Source of the DNA: Paenibacillus xylanexedens
GTDB taxonomy: Bacteria > Bacillota > Bacilli > Paenibacillales > Paenibacillaceae
Assembly (NCBI RefSeq): GCF_017874615.1
Contig: NZ_JAGIKV010000001.1
Location: 124,001 to 188,000 of the forward strand
DNA: 64,000 nucleotides
Direction of reading: 5' to 3'
The position numbers and the translations under genes were made by a program. The notes below the pieces were generated by a model. That model was not told the DNA's origin and made no database searches. It saw only the letters and a program-made list of their open reading frames with translations. Shown here piece after piece: positions 44,266-53,341 of the stretch (positions within the stretch are counted from its first letter, which is position 1; the number at the start of each line of letters is the position of its first letter).

Positions 44266-47200
44266 CTACAGTGTCTCCAAGACCACCCGTGAGCCGTTTC
44301 CGGCCTCACCTGCTGGAATCACCACAAGTTTGCGCGGCAAGCGTGCACGAAGTTCAGGCACGTGACTGATTACACCGACAGCCAATCGGTCGTCATGCAG
44401 TTTTTCCAAAGACGTAATAACGGTATCCAACAACTCCGGGTCAAGTGTACCGAACCCTTCATCCAGGAAGAAGAATTGAAGCGGGTACTGACCTCGCAGC
44501 TGAATCTGGGCCGACAATGCCAAAGCCAGTGACAATGAGGTCAAGAACGTCTCACCACCTGACAACGTCGATACCGGTCGTTTGACTCCCCCGTTGGCAT
44601 CATCACAGATTACAAAACCACCACCGGAATCCACCTCCAGTGAATAACGCTGTTTGGTCAGGAAGCGCAGACGCTGAGATGCCGCATGACTAACCTGCAT
44701 CAGTTGTTCTTCGGCAATATACTCGACAAAAGCATTGCCTCTGAACGCGGATTGCAGCTTGCTGAGCAGTTCGCCTTGACGGCTTACCTCCACCCGCTTG
44801 TTCTCCAGTTCGGTCCAGCGAACATGTCGCTGCTCCACATCCTCCAAATCACGTTCTGCGCGTGCCTTGGCACGAAGGGCTGCCTCATCTTCAATTCGGA
44901 CTTGCTGCAAACGTTCGGTGCAGGCTAACCACTGTTCCTCCGATACGGCAGCACCACCCAGCTTTTGTTCCAATTCACGCAACTGGGATGCCAGTTCACG
45001 CTCACGTTCACGGTGCTGTTGGATCTCTCCTGCCAGTCGTTCTGCTTCATGTGAAGGAATTGCCGCGGATACAACAGCATCATCCGAGTCAAACGGGGAC
45101 TGTTCCAGCAATTGCTTCCACCGTTCCTGTGCCTGTTGCAGATGTTCTGTTGCCGAGGCGGCTGCCTGCTGAGCCATAACGTCTTTCTTCGCTGATTCCT
45201 GCTTCAGCGTGTCCGCTTCTTTGAAGCGTTGTGCCGAGTCCGAAGCTGTTTTCCGCAGTCCATCCAGACGAGCCTGAGCCGCAGTAATCAGATCTTCTAC
45301 CCGCTGCTCTCCAACCCACTGGCGCAGGCGTTCTTCCTTCTCGGCCAGCTGTTTACTATTGCCCTGCCACTGCGTTTGCCACTGGATCAGTTGTTTGTCC
45401 AATTCAACCAGCTTCTGCTGGAGAGTTTGGATGCTCTGATCTTTTTCCTCAAGGAATGTCACGCTTTTGTTCAGACGTTCCTTGATGTCTTCGGCGCGCG
45501 CATCGCGCTCCTGCATCGCCTGATAGAGGGCCTTGGCCTCCTCCTGAGCGACGCCCGGCAGTTCCGTGGCCCAGCGGCCCTGCAAGGCAACCACTGCGGC
45601 CTCACTCTCGGCCAGCTTGCGCTCCGCCTGGGCGAGCCCGGCACGGCCGGCCTCCTGCGCTGCTGCCGCTTCCATGCGGCGCTGCTGCGCGCCCACAGCC
45701 GCCTGCTGCAACGCGGCGGCTTCGGCCTGGAGCGGCGCTGCTGCGGCAGCCAGCGCCTGCGCGGCTTCGCGCAGCGCAGCGGCACGCGATGCCCAGCCTG
45801 CCGGGGAGCGCCCGTGTTCGGGCGACCCGGCGGGCTCGGGCTCCGCTGCCGCAGGCGCGGCCTCGGCTGCGGCAGCGGAGCCGGCCGCAGCGCCAAGCTG
45901 CGTCAGCAGGCTGCGACGTTCGTGCAGCTGCTGGCGCAGCCCAAAGCGCAGCTCCTGCAGCTCCGCGTGCAGGCTGCGCAGCAGTTCCAGGTCCGCATCG
46001 CCTGCGTGCGGACCTTCTCCCGGCGGCGCAGCCGGGAGCGGGTGGTGCGGCGAGCCGCACACCGGGCATGGCTCGCCGTCACGCAGCTCGGCGCGCAAGG
46101 CGGAGGACAGCCGGTGCAGCTCCTGCTCACGCATCGTGCCACGCAGCTGTTCCTCCGCAAGGGCCAGCAGGCTTTGTTCGCGACTGATGTCCTGCTCACA
46201 GCCAAGCAAGGCCTCAAGACCTGCTGACGCCTGTTCTACCAGATGCTGACGCTGATCACTCAGGCGTGTTTCTTCCTCAGCCGCCCCCTTCAGCTTGTCG
46301 GCTCCCTGTTCTGCCGACTGCTTATAAGCTTGCATGTCAGTCCTGTTTTGCTGCAGCTGCTCCGCGGCAGTATCCACACGATGCTTCAGTTCAAGCGCAG
46401 CCTGAAGTTGCCTGCGTTCCTCTGATTTCACTTCATTTGGCTTGAGGCTCTCCTGTAGTTCCTCACGCCGTTTACGCCCACGCTGCTGCAACTCCTTTTC
46501 TTTCTCAAGCTGCTGTCCCAGCGCAGTCTGTTCGCCTTGTCCCTGTTCCAGAAGCTGCGCGAGACGCGAGCAATCGGCTTGAAGTCCGTCCCGTTCCCGT
46601 TGCAGCTCTTTCGCTTGTTCGAGTTGCTCCAGGCGCAGCAAAAGTTTCGGTTCTTCCTCAGTCATTTGCGTACGTGCCGTCTCGGCCTTCTCCGCTTCCT
46701 GAACAGCCAGACGCTCATGTTCCAGTGCTTGCTGATGAGCTGTCTCGGCGGTATCCTGCCGCTGCTTCTGTGTAGCTGTGGCATCTCGAACCGTCTGCAA
46801 TGCAGGCAGTATTACATCTGCCGCAACGGATTGTTTCAGCCGTTGTTCGCCAGCCTCTATCTGTGGTTCCAGTGCTTTCAGCTTCTGCTGTTCATCCGTA
46901 CGGGCCTGCCGTTCGTTGCTTAACTCACGTGTTTTGCCCAGCTGTTCGGCTTCCTTCGCAGCTTCATCCAACGCTTTGCGGGACAATTCAGACTGTTGAA
47001 CTGCGGTTTGAAGAAGACGTTTGGTCTCTTCCAGTGTCTCCTTGCTGGCATTACCAAGTCCCTGTTGCTCCGCAGCAAGAGATTGGTGAACCATATCATT
47101 ATCCTTGACCCGTCGACTTAATTTGATGGCCAACTGGTCCCCGTACTTCTCCAGATGGAATAATCGTTGCAACATCTGGCGACGTTCACTGCCTTTGAGT

Positions 47201-47682
47201 GACAAAAACTCGGCAAACTTCCCTTGCGGAAGCACCACTGCCCGTGTAAAATCATCCATCTTCAAACCAATCACATCTTCAACGCAGCGATTCACATCTG
47301 CCAATTTGTCGGCACGTACCTGTTCTTCGCCATTGACCGTCTCTATGAATTTGCTGATCGTGTTACTCACCGACACTTCATTATTTCGTTTGAAACGTCG
47401 CTCTACCCGGAACCTCCGAGTGCCTTCAGCTGACATCAGTTCAAATGTAAAAGCAACCGACAACGAATCTTCTGCATGATTCATAATGCCTTGCGTGCCG
47501 TTCACCGCACGTTCCACTTTTCCGTACATGGCGAGTGTGATGGCATCGAGCAAGGAAGATTTGCCACTACCCGTTGGACCGAAAATACCGAATAGTCCCG
47601 TCTCCGTCAGTACGGTAAAATCAATTTCCTGCATCTCCCGATAACTTTGCAGTCCGGCAACTTTTAATAGAATTGGCTTCAT
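44266..47682 (-). CDS. sbcC: Nuclease SbcCD subunit C (SMC-like ATPase, Rad50-type)
   Basis: 1138 residues. Walker A GIFGPTGSGKSSLLDAITLA lies near 35. Long coiled coils flank a zinc hook CPVCGSPHHP near 537. The ABC signature STLSGGETFLTSLSLALA and Walker B FFFLDEGFGTLDPELLD lie near the C-terminus. With SbcD it cuts hairpins and ends of double-stranded DNA. Just after the hook (about residues 590-705) lies a segment extremely rich in Ala, Glu, Gln and Arg, encoded by very GC-rich DNA (45480-46220), unlike the rest of the gene. It overlaps sbcD by four bases. Confidence 0.95.
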   Translation of the reverse strand: MKPILLKVAGLQSYREMQEIDFTVLTETGLFGIFGPTGSGKSSLLDAITLAMYGKVERAVNGTQGIMNHAEDSLSVAFTFELMSAEGTRRFRVERRFKRNNEVSVSNTISKFIETVNGEEQVRADKLADVNRCVEDVIGLKMDDFTRAVVLPQGKFAEFLSLKGSERRQMLQRLFHLEKYGDQLAIKLSRRVKDNDMVHQSLAAEQQGLGNASKETLEETKRLLQTAVQQSELSRKALDEAAKEAEQLGKTRELSNERQARTDEQQKLKALEPQIEAGEQRLKQSVAADVILPALQTVRDATATQKQRQDTAETAHQQALEHERLAVQEAEKAETARTQMTEEEPKLLLRLEQLEQAKELQRERDGLQADCSRLAQLLEQGQGEQTALGQQLEKEKELQQRGRKRREELQESLKPNEVKSEERRQLQAALELKHRVDTAAEQLQQNRTDMQAYKQSAEQGADKLKGAAEEETRLSDQRQHLVEQASAGLEALLGCEQDISREQSLLALAEEQLRGTMREQELHRLSSALRAELRDGEPCPVCGSPHHPLPAAPPGEGPHAGDADLELLRSLHAELQELRFGLRQQLHERRSLLTQLGAAAGSAAAAEAAPAAAEPEPAGSPEHGRSPAGWASRAAALREAAQALAAAAAPLQAEAAALQQAAVGAQQRRMEAAAAQEAGRAGLAQAERKLAESEAAVVALQGRWATELPGVAQEEAKALYQAMQERDARAEDIKERLNKSVTFLEEKDQSIQTLQQKLVELDKQLIQWQTQWQGNSKQLAEKEERLRQWVGEQRVEDLITAAQARLDGLRKTASDSAQRFKEADTLKQESAKKDVMAQQAAASATEHLQQAQERWKQLLEQSPFDSDDAVVSAAIPSHEAERLAGEIQQHRERERELASQLRELEQKLGGAAVSEEQWLACTERLQQVRIEDEAALRAKARAERDLEDVEQRHVRWTELENKRVEVSRQGELLSKLQSAFRGNAFVEYIAEEQLMQVSHAASQRLRFLTKQRYSLEVDSGGGFVICDDANGGVKRPVSTLSGGETFLTSLSLALALSAQIQLRGQYPLQFFFLDEGFGTLDPELLDTVITSLEKLHDDRLAVGVISHVPELRARLPRKLVVIPAGEAGNGSRVVLETL

Positions 47683-48863
47683 CTTTCCTCGACCTCCTCA
47701 CGCACTCCCGGCTCGTCTTCATCCACAAGTTCCAGGAAAAGCTGTACTAGGCTGTCTTCCGGCTGTGCACCACCGGTCTGACGCTGATAGAATTTACGGA
47801 ACAGTTCATGTACAGGTAACTCGGATCGTTGCTCCAAAATTCCTGCTGCAGCCATCTCGGGATACACGGGGCGTATGTGAATGATACCTTCATGTGATTT
47901 TCGCAGCTGCTGAATCTCCTTCAGGGACATTGCCTCGTCCAGCCACACTTCCATGTCGATAAAAGCCTGCGGATCACGTCCCTCGTCCAGCCAGCGATAT
48001 ACTTCTGCCAGACCACCCCGCGCCTGCCAACGAACAAGTGGACGCCCGGACGTTAACAAAACTTCTTCTACCTGTGCTGCTCCACCCGGTGCCAGATCAA
48101 CCATCGTGACAGACTTGCTCTGCCCCGCTTCTGAGAAGCTGTAGGCGAGAGGAGAACCGCTATATCGAATCACACCGTCTCCTTTGACAGCCTGTGCACG
48201 ATGAAGATGTCCGAGCGCCGTGTATTGCGCACCAGTCGATAAAGACGAAGGGTCTACCGTGTAGGCCCCACCGATCTGAATCGGACGTTCCGAATCACTC
48301 TCAAGTCCGCCGAGCACATAGATATGGCTCATGGCCAAGTTCACGGTATCCGGGCGAAAAGAAGCTGCCAGACGCTGCATTAACATGCCCACCCGTTGAC
48401 TGTATGCCTGACGAAGCACATTTTCGTCCCCATCTGTTGTCAGCAATTCATTCAATCTGGCTTCAGAAGGATAAGGTAGTGCGGCAATCTGTGCAATTTC
48501 TCCGGTTCGCTTTGCATGAATGGTTACCGCTTCTGAAGTAGGCATCCCTACGAGTGTAATGCCCTGCCTGTTCACAAGTGGAGTTACAGAAGCTACACGT
48601 TCTGGCTGATCATGATTTCCTGCAATCACCACAAGAGGTCTTCCATGCTCCGTCAGACGTGCTGCCGCTTCATAAAATAGTTGTTCCGCCGCTGCGGGAG
48701 GATTCACCGAATCATACACATCCCCGGCCATCAATATGGCATCCGCCTGCTGCTCATCAGCCACCCTGACGAGTTCATCAACGAAATCTTCCTGTTCACG
48801 CAGTCGGCTTCGTCCTTCCAGCGTTTTTCCCAAATGCCAGTCCCCTGTATGCAAAATACGCAT
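47679..48863 (-). CDS. sbcD: Nuclease SbcCD subunit D (Mre11-type phosphoesterase)
   Basis: 394 residues from the ATG at 48863. Metallophosphoesterase motifs: MRILHTGDWHLGKTL, ILMAGDVYDSVNPP, IAGNHDQPERV, SHIYVLGG and GHLHRAQ. A C-terminal capping domain follows. It holds the nuclease site of SbcCD. GGGTGG lies eight bases before this ATG; an upstream in-frame GTG or ATG (to 48875) is not needed. It lies 59 bases after addA, and overlaps sbcC by four bases. Confidence 0.96.
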   Translation of the reverse strand: MRILHTGDWHLGKTLEGRSRLREQEDFVDELVRVADEQQADAILMAGDVYDSVNPPAAAEQLFYEAAARLTEHGRPLVVIAGNHDQPERVASVTPLVNRQGITLVGMPTSEAVTIHAKRTGEIAQIAALPYPSEARLNELLTTDGDENVLRQAYSQRVGMLMQRLAASFRPDTVNLAMSHIYVLGGLESDSERPIQIGGAYTVDPSSLSTGAQYTALGHLHRAQAVKGDGVIRYSGSPLAYSFSEAGQSKSVTMVDLAPGGAAQVEEVLLTSGRPLVRWQARGGLAEVYRWLDEGRDPQAFIDMEVWLDEAMSLKEIQQLRKSHEGIIHIRPVYPEMAAAGILEQRSELPVHELFRKFYQRQTGGAQPEDSLVQLFLELVDEDEPGVREEVEER

Positions 48864-48922
48864 CGTCCGTTCCACCCCTCTCCCATATAAAATCCATGGT
48901 TTTGAATTCCGATCCAGTTCTT

Positions 48923-51900
48923 TTACAATTTCACTGCATGTCCACCATCAAAAAAGTACAGCCACTTCCGGTCAACTTTCCGTCCCAATATATCTTCAAT
49001 GGCCCGTCCATACAGCTCCAGCTGGAAGGCATAGTTTTCCGTAAGTGTACGCAGTCCACCGCGATGCTCCAACACCCGATCTGTCTTGTAATCGAGCAAC
49101 ACAAGCTCACCATCCACCTCATACAGACAGTCGATAATTCCCCGGACCAACACCGTTTCATTTTCAATGGTGGCCTGCATTTTATTTTCTTCATCAACAG
49201 TCTGGATTTCTGAGTTCGTAGACTGCGCATGTAGCCATTCAACAGGGGACTGATGTGCCGGAAGTCCATACACAAACGGAATCTCCCGTTTTACCCACGC
49301 TGCACGCAACAGCTCTTTCCCTGGTTCTGTATCGAAAAATCCGACCAGTTCTTCGAGTTCGATAGCCTCCACATGGTGGGGTAGCAAAATCTGAAGCTCA
49401 ACCAATCGCTGAATGGTCTGCTCAATAAGCTGTGAATCAATAGCCGATCCATCTACAGGAAGATGTTGCATCAACGTATGATACACGGTCCCCCGCTCCG
49501 TTCCTGTCAATTGCTTCTCTCCCATAAATTTGGGACGACGCAGATGCAATTTGAACGATGTACCCGCAGATCCCGCATCCGAAACGTTCACCGTACCGTT
49601 TGAATCTGAACCTGATCCAGTCTCCTGCTCGTTAGGTTCAATGGATGTGCCACGTAGTACATGACATGCTTCATCCTTGATGTAATTGATTCCTGGGGTA
49701 TTGTGATCCAATAATATCTCGGACTGTTCTCCCAGTTCCTCCATCACCTCTACGGACTGGATGTCCTGCATCGCGAGTAACGTTTTCAACTCAGTAACAG
49801 ATGTGCTGGCTGCCACTTGAGTTGCTGCTTCATAGGGGTACGTCCATGAAAGCCGTTGATCAACCTCGCGAATCAGCCGTGTCTCCTCTTGTTGAAGAGC
49901 TACTGTAACTGCACCTTCATCTCCAATGTTTTGGTTAGCCGTATCTTGTGCACTCTTCGTCAGCTCTTCTACAGTTGAGGATGTAACCAACTTCACAGGC
50001 TGAACTGCTTTTAGTGCAGCAATTCGTTCTTTCCGCACCTCAGTCATCCCGTCTTCTTCCCCAAGTGTCTGATCCACCACATGGTCACGAGAAACCTGAT
50101 CGGCAGAAACAATAGAAATCGCCCATCGTGATTGATCATCTGCAAGACAGGCTGAGAACGAATCATTGCTTCCTGCAAGTTCTCGCAGCACAGCCGCATC
50201 TGGATGTCTCATCAGGGATGGCCCAATCCAGTCCAGGTAACTCCGTCCTGCAGCAAGCAGATAGTCTGGTAATGCCACTTCAGAGCTATCCTTGACCTGA
50301 GACCACGCCATCGCTTTTTTCGCGGCATCTTTTACGGTGCCCAGCAAAATCATTTTCTCTTTGGGACGAGTCAACGCAACATACAGCACACGCATCTCTT
50401 CAGCAAGCAGTTCAAATTGCGCCCGACGACGAATCGCCAGATTGGCTAATGTAGGATAAGCTACCCGGTTCTCACGATCCACAAACCTCGGGCCAAATCC
50501 CAGTTCCTTATGCATTAGAAACGGTGCGTTCAGATCCTGTTGATTGAACATTTTGGATATGCCACCGACAAAGACAATTGGAAACTCCAGACCTTTACTC
50601 CGGTGAATCGTCATGATACGTACGGCGTTGTCCTGCTCACCAGAACTACTTGTTACAGTCCCGAGGTCTCCCCCGTTTTCCCGCAGTCTGGAAACATAGG
50701 TCAGGAAACGGAACAAGCCGCGATTCGCAGTTGATTCCTCATATTGTCGTGCGCGATCGTACAATGCCTTAAGATTACTTTGACGTTGCAGCCCTCCTGG
50801 AAGACCACCAACCCAGTCCAAATACCCGGTTTCCCGATACATACGCCAGATCAGTTCACTTAAACTGCCTTGTCTTGCCTCAAGTCTCCACTGCTGCAAT
50901 TGACGCATAAAACGAATTAACTTCTGCTGCAGCTCCGAGCCTGAAATCTCCGTTATGTCCATATCCTCGCTTGCCTGTCCAGTAAAACCAGCATCTTGAA
51001 TTCCATCTCTATGCACATCAAATTCGTATACATCGTCCAGAATCTCTGCCTCTACTGAAGCTGCTGTCTCCCGCTGTCCCTGTTTCATTTCTGACCAGGC
51101 TTCTGGCCACTGCAACTGGACCATATTCGAATCAGGATGAAGATCCTTCCCGGATTGTTGTACTGAATTAGTGGAAGAATTGCTCCACTCTCCCGCAGCC
51201 GATATAACCGCATCGTAGAATGATTGTCTTTTGTCACCAAGCCGAATCTGTGCCAGTTCTTCTTCATCCAGCCCGACAATCGGGGAACGAAGCACGGAAG
51301 CGAGCGGAATATCCTGCCTTGGATTATCAACAAGCTGAAGCAGAGACATCATGATTTCCACTTCTGTAGCCTGGAAGTAGCCCTTGCTCTGTTCCCCTCC
51401 AGCAGGAATTCCCTGCTGCCTGAATTCCTCAATCATGAGCGGAGCCCACATCAAGGTCGAACGCAGCAAGATGACCATGTCGCCGTAACGTGCCGGGCGC
51501 ATCGTTTGCAGGGCTTTGTCATATACATGGAGAGCAGGTTTGTCCGTATCCCCAACCATCTCACGAATACGCCTTGCGATCGCCCGCGCTTCCAACTGGG
51601 CCGTTTCAAGTTCGGCACTCTCCAGTTCTGCGGAGACCGATGCATCCCCGTTCTCATCCGTACTCTCTGTCAGATCAGGACCACCACCCTGACGATCAAT
51701 TAGCATGAGTTCAGGTGTATACGCCTCATCGCCAAGCGTCTCTGACGGGAACGTAGCTCCATATGCCAGCTGAGCTCGTTCATCGTAAGCAATCTCTGCC
51801 ACACCTTCGTTCATGAGTTGCCGGAATATCATATTGACCGAATGCACGACTTCCTTACGACTGCGGAAATTCCGCGCAAGATCAATACGTTGACCTGTAC

Positions 51901-53341
51901 GATGCAGACGATCTTCCACCGTTCCATCTTCACGTGTGCTCGCTCCATATTGGCGATACTTGTTCATAAATAGACCCGGCTCAGCCAATCGGAAACGGTA
52001 GATACTCTGTTTGACATCACCGACCATGAATCGGTTACCCGGGTTTTCTCTGGAGATCAGTTTCACGATATCTTCCTGAACCGTATTGGTATCCTGATAT
52101 TCATCTAGTAACACTTCATCGAATCGTGAACGGTACTCCATAGCCGCATCGGAAGGCATCGACAGTTCAGGCGTTGAATCCTCATGTCGCAAAATGTGAA
52201 GACAGTAATGCTCCAGATCACTGAAGTCTACTTGCCCACGTTCCTGTTTGGCCTGTCGATAACGTTCTCCAAATGTACTAACCAGCCTCGACAGTTCCTG
52301 CATGAGCGGTGCCGCCTGCTCCAGTTCCTGCCAGAACGAAAACGCAGTTCTTCCAAACAATGAGCCTTTCAGGTCAGTAACTGCCTTTTTCGCAGCCTCG
52401 CGGAGTTCCTTCACCTGATCCTGTAAAGCTGGGTCTGTCTGATCTTTTTTGCAGGGTTTCAGTTTACCAAATGCAGCGGGCTGAAACACTTCGGGCAACC
52501 TTTCCCATGGCATAACCTCCACCGCAGACAACAGCTCTTCCACCATCACCAGATCTTCTTTTAACGTATCTGCATAAGGTGCCGGACCTTCAGGCTGCAT
52601 AGAAATATGGATGCCTTGACGGAGCAGTCCTGCTGCACCACTTAAAGCAAGAGCCGCATCACGCAAAATACTCTGAACCCATGCTGAATGTCCAAGCGCC
52701 TCTACACTTTCCACCTGAAAAGCAGATGCCATCTCTGAGAGCCAATGATCCGGCCAGGAATGACTGCGGGAGAAATCATACAATCGTTGCACCAGTCGAT
52801 GCATCGCATCATCGTTTCGTTCTCCACTGAACCAGTCCACCAATTCGCGGAATGTACTCCCTTCATCTTCTTCGCCATACTTTTCCTCAAATAGTTCTTC
52901 GAGCAGTTCCTGCCGCATGATTTCCGCTTCATTTTCATTCAGGATACGAAAAGCCGGGTTCAACGGAATTTGCTGATAATAACGGCGAATGACTTCCATA
53001 CAGAATGAATGCAGCGTTGTAATAGATGCCCGTCCAAGCAGCGAGAGCTGCTTACGCAGATGCTCTTCTCCAGGCTGTTCTTCAAGCGCACGTTCCAGCG
53101 CTTCCCGAATCCGTTGTTTCATCTCAGCGGCGGCCGCTTTCGTAAACGTAGCTACAAGCAAGCGATCCACACTGAATCCTTGGGAGGGATCTGCAATCTT
53201 GCGAATAATTCGTTCAACCAGCACGGCTGTCTTGCCTGATCCCGCCGCTGCGGCAACCAGAATGTCTTCTCCGCTTTCAGAGATGGCACTCCACTGGTCA
53301 TCACTCCAGAAGCTACCTTCCGGTTTTGGCATATTCGTCAT
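48923..53341 (-). CDS. addA: ATP-dependent helicase/nuclease subunit A (AddA), enlarged
   Basis: 1472 residues. The UvrD-type helicase has Walker A VAAAAGSGKTAVLVERI near 30, DEVLLDEYQDTNTVQ, MTIHRSKGLEFPIVFVGG and LYVALTRPKEK. The RecB-type nuclease near the C-terminus has LVLLDYKTDRV. It unwinds and trims double-strand breaks with AddB until a Chi site. B. subtilis AddA is about 1230 residues; the surplus lies in linker-like polar stretches, for example about 555-590 (DRQGGGPDLTESTDENGD), about 740-800 and about 1140-1290. None disrupts a motif. The start overlaps addB by four bases. Confidence 0.95.
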   Translation of the reverse strand: MTNMPKPEGSFWSDDQWSAISESGEDILVAAAAGSGKTAVLVERIIRKIADPSQGFSVDRLLVATFTKAAAAEMKQRIREALERALEEQPGEEHLRKQLSLLGRASITTLHSFCMEVIRRYYQQIPLNPAFRILNENEAEIMRQELLEELFEEKYGEEDEGSTFRELVDWFSGERNDDAMHRLVQRLYDFSRSHSWPDHWLSEMASAFQVESVEALGHSAWVQSILRDAALALSGAAGLLRQGIHISMQPEGPAPYADTLKEDLVMVEELLSAVEVMPWERLPEVFQPAAFGKLKPCKKDQTDPALQDQVKELREAAKKAVTDLKGSLFGRTAFSFWQELEQAAPLMQELSRLVSTFGERYRQAKQERGQVDFSDLEHYCLHILRHEDSTPELSMPSDAAMEYRSRFDEVLLDEYQDTNTVQEDIVKLISRENPGNRFMVGDVKQSIYRFRLAEPGLFMNKYRQYGASTREDGTVEDRLHRTGQRIDLARNFRSRKEVVHSVNMIFRQLMNEGVAEIAYDERAQLAYGATFPSETLGDEAYTPELMLIDRQGGGPDLTESTDENGDASVSAELESAELETAQLEARAIARRIREMVGDTDKPALHVYDKALQTMRPARYGDMVILLRSTLMWAPLMIEEFRQQGIPAGGEQSKGYFQATEVEIMMSLLQLVDNPRQDIPLASVLRSPIVGLDEEELAQIRLGDKRQSFYDAVISAAGEWSNSSTNSVQQSGKDLHPDSNMVQLQWPEAWSEMKQGQRETAASVEAEILDDVYEFDVHRDGIQDAGFTGQASEDMDITEISGSELQQKLIRFMRQLQQWRLEARQGSLSELIWRMYRETGYLDWVGGLPGGLQRQSNLKALYDRARQYEESTANRGLFRFLTYVSRLRENGGDLGTVTSSSGEQDNAVRIMTIHRSKGLEFPIVFVGGISKMFNQQDLNAPFLMHKELGFGPRFVDRENRVAYPTLANLAIRRRAQFELLAEEMRVLYVALTRPKEKMILLGTVKDAAKKAMAWSQVKDSSEVALPDYLLAAGRSYLDWIGPSLMRHPDAAVLRELAGSNDSFSACLADDQSRWAISIVSADQVSRDHVVDQTLGEEDGMTEVRKERIAALKAVQPVKLVTSSTVEELTKSAQDTANQNIGDEGAVTVALQQEETRLIREVDQRLSWTYPYEAATQVAASTSVTELKTLLAMQDIQSVEVMEELGEQSEILLDHNTPGINYIKDEACHVLRGTSIEPNEQETGSGSDSNGTVNVSDAGSAGTSFKLHLRRPKFMGEKQLTGTERGTVYHTLMQHLPVDGSAIDSQLIEQTIQRLVELQILLPHHVEAIELEELVGFFDTEPGKELLRAAWVKREIPFVYGLPAHQSPVEWLHAQSTNSEIQTVDEENKMQATIENETVLVRGIIDCLYEVDGELVLLDYKTDRVLEHRGGLRTLTENYAFQLELYGRAIEDILGRKVDRKWLYFFDGGHAVKL

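Noticed and set aside
45229..46227. Long plus-strand and alternate minus-strand frames inside sbcC
   Set aside because: They arise from the GC-rich alanine-codon stretch, which has few stops in any frame. No start signals or domains were seen.
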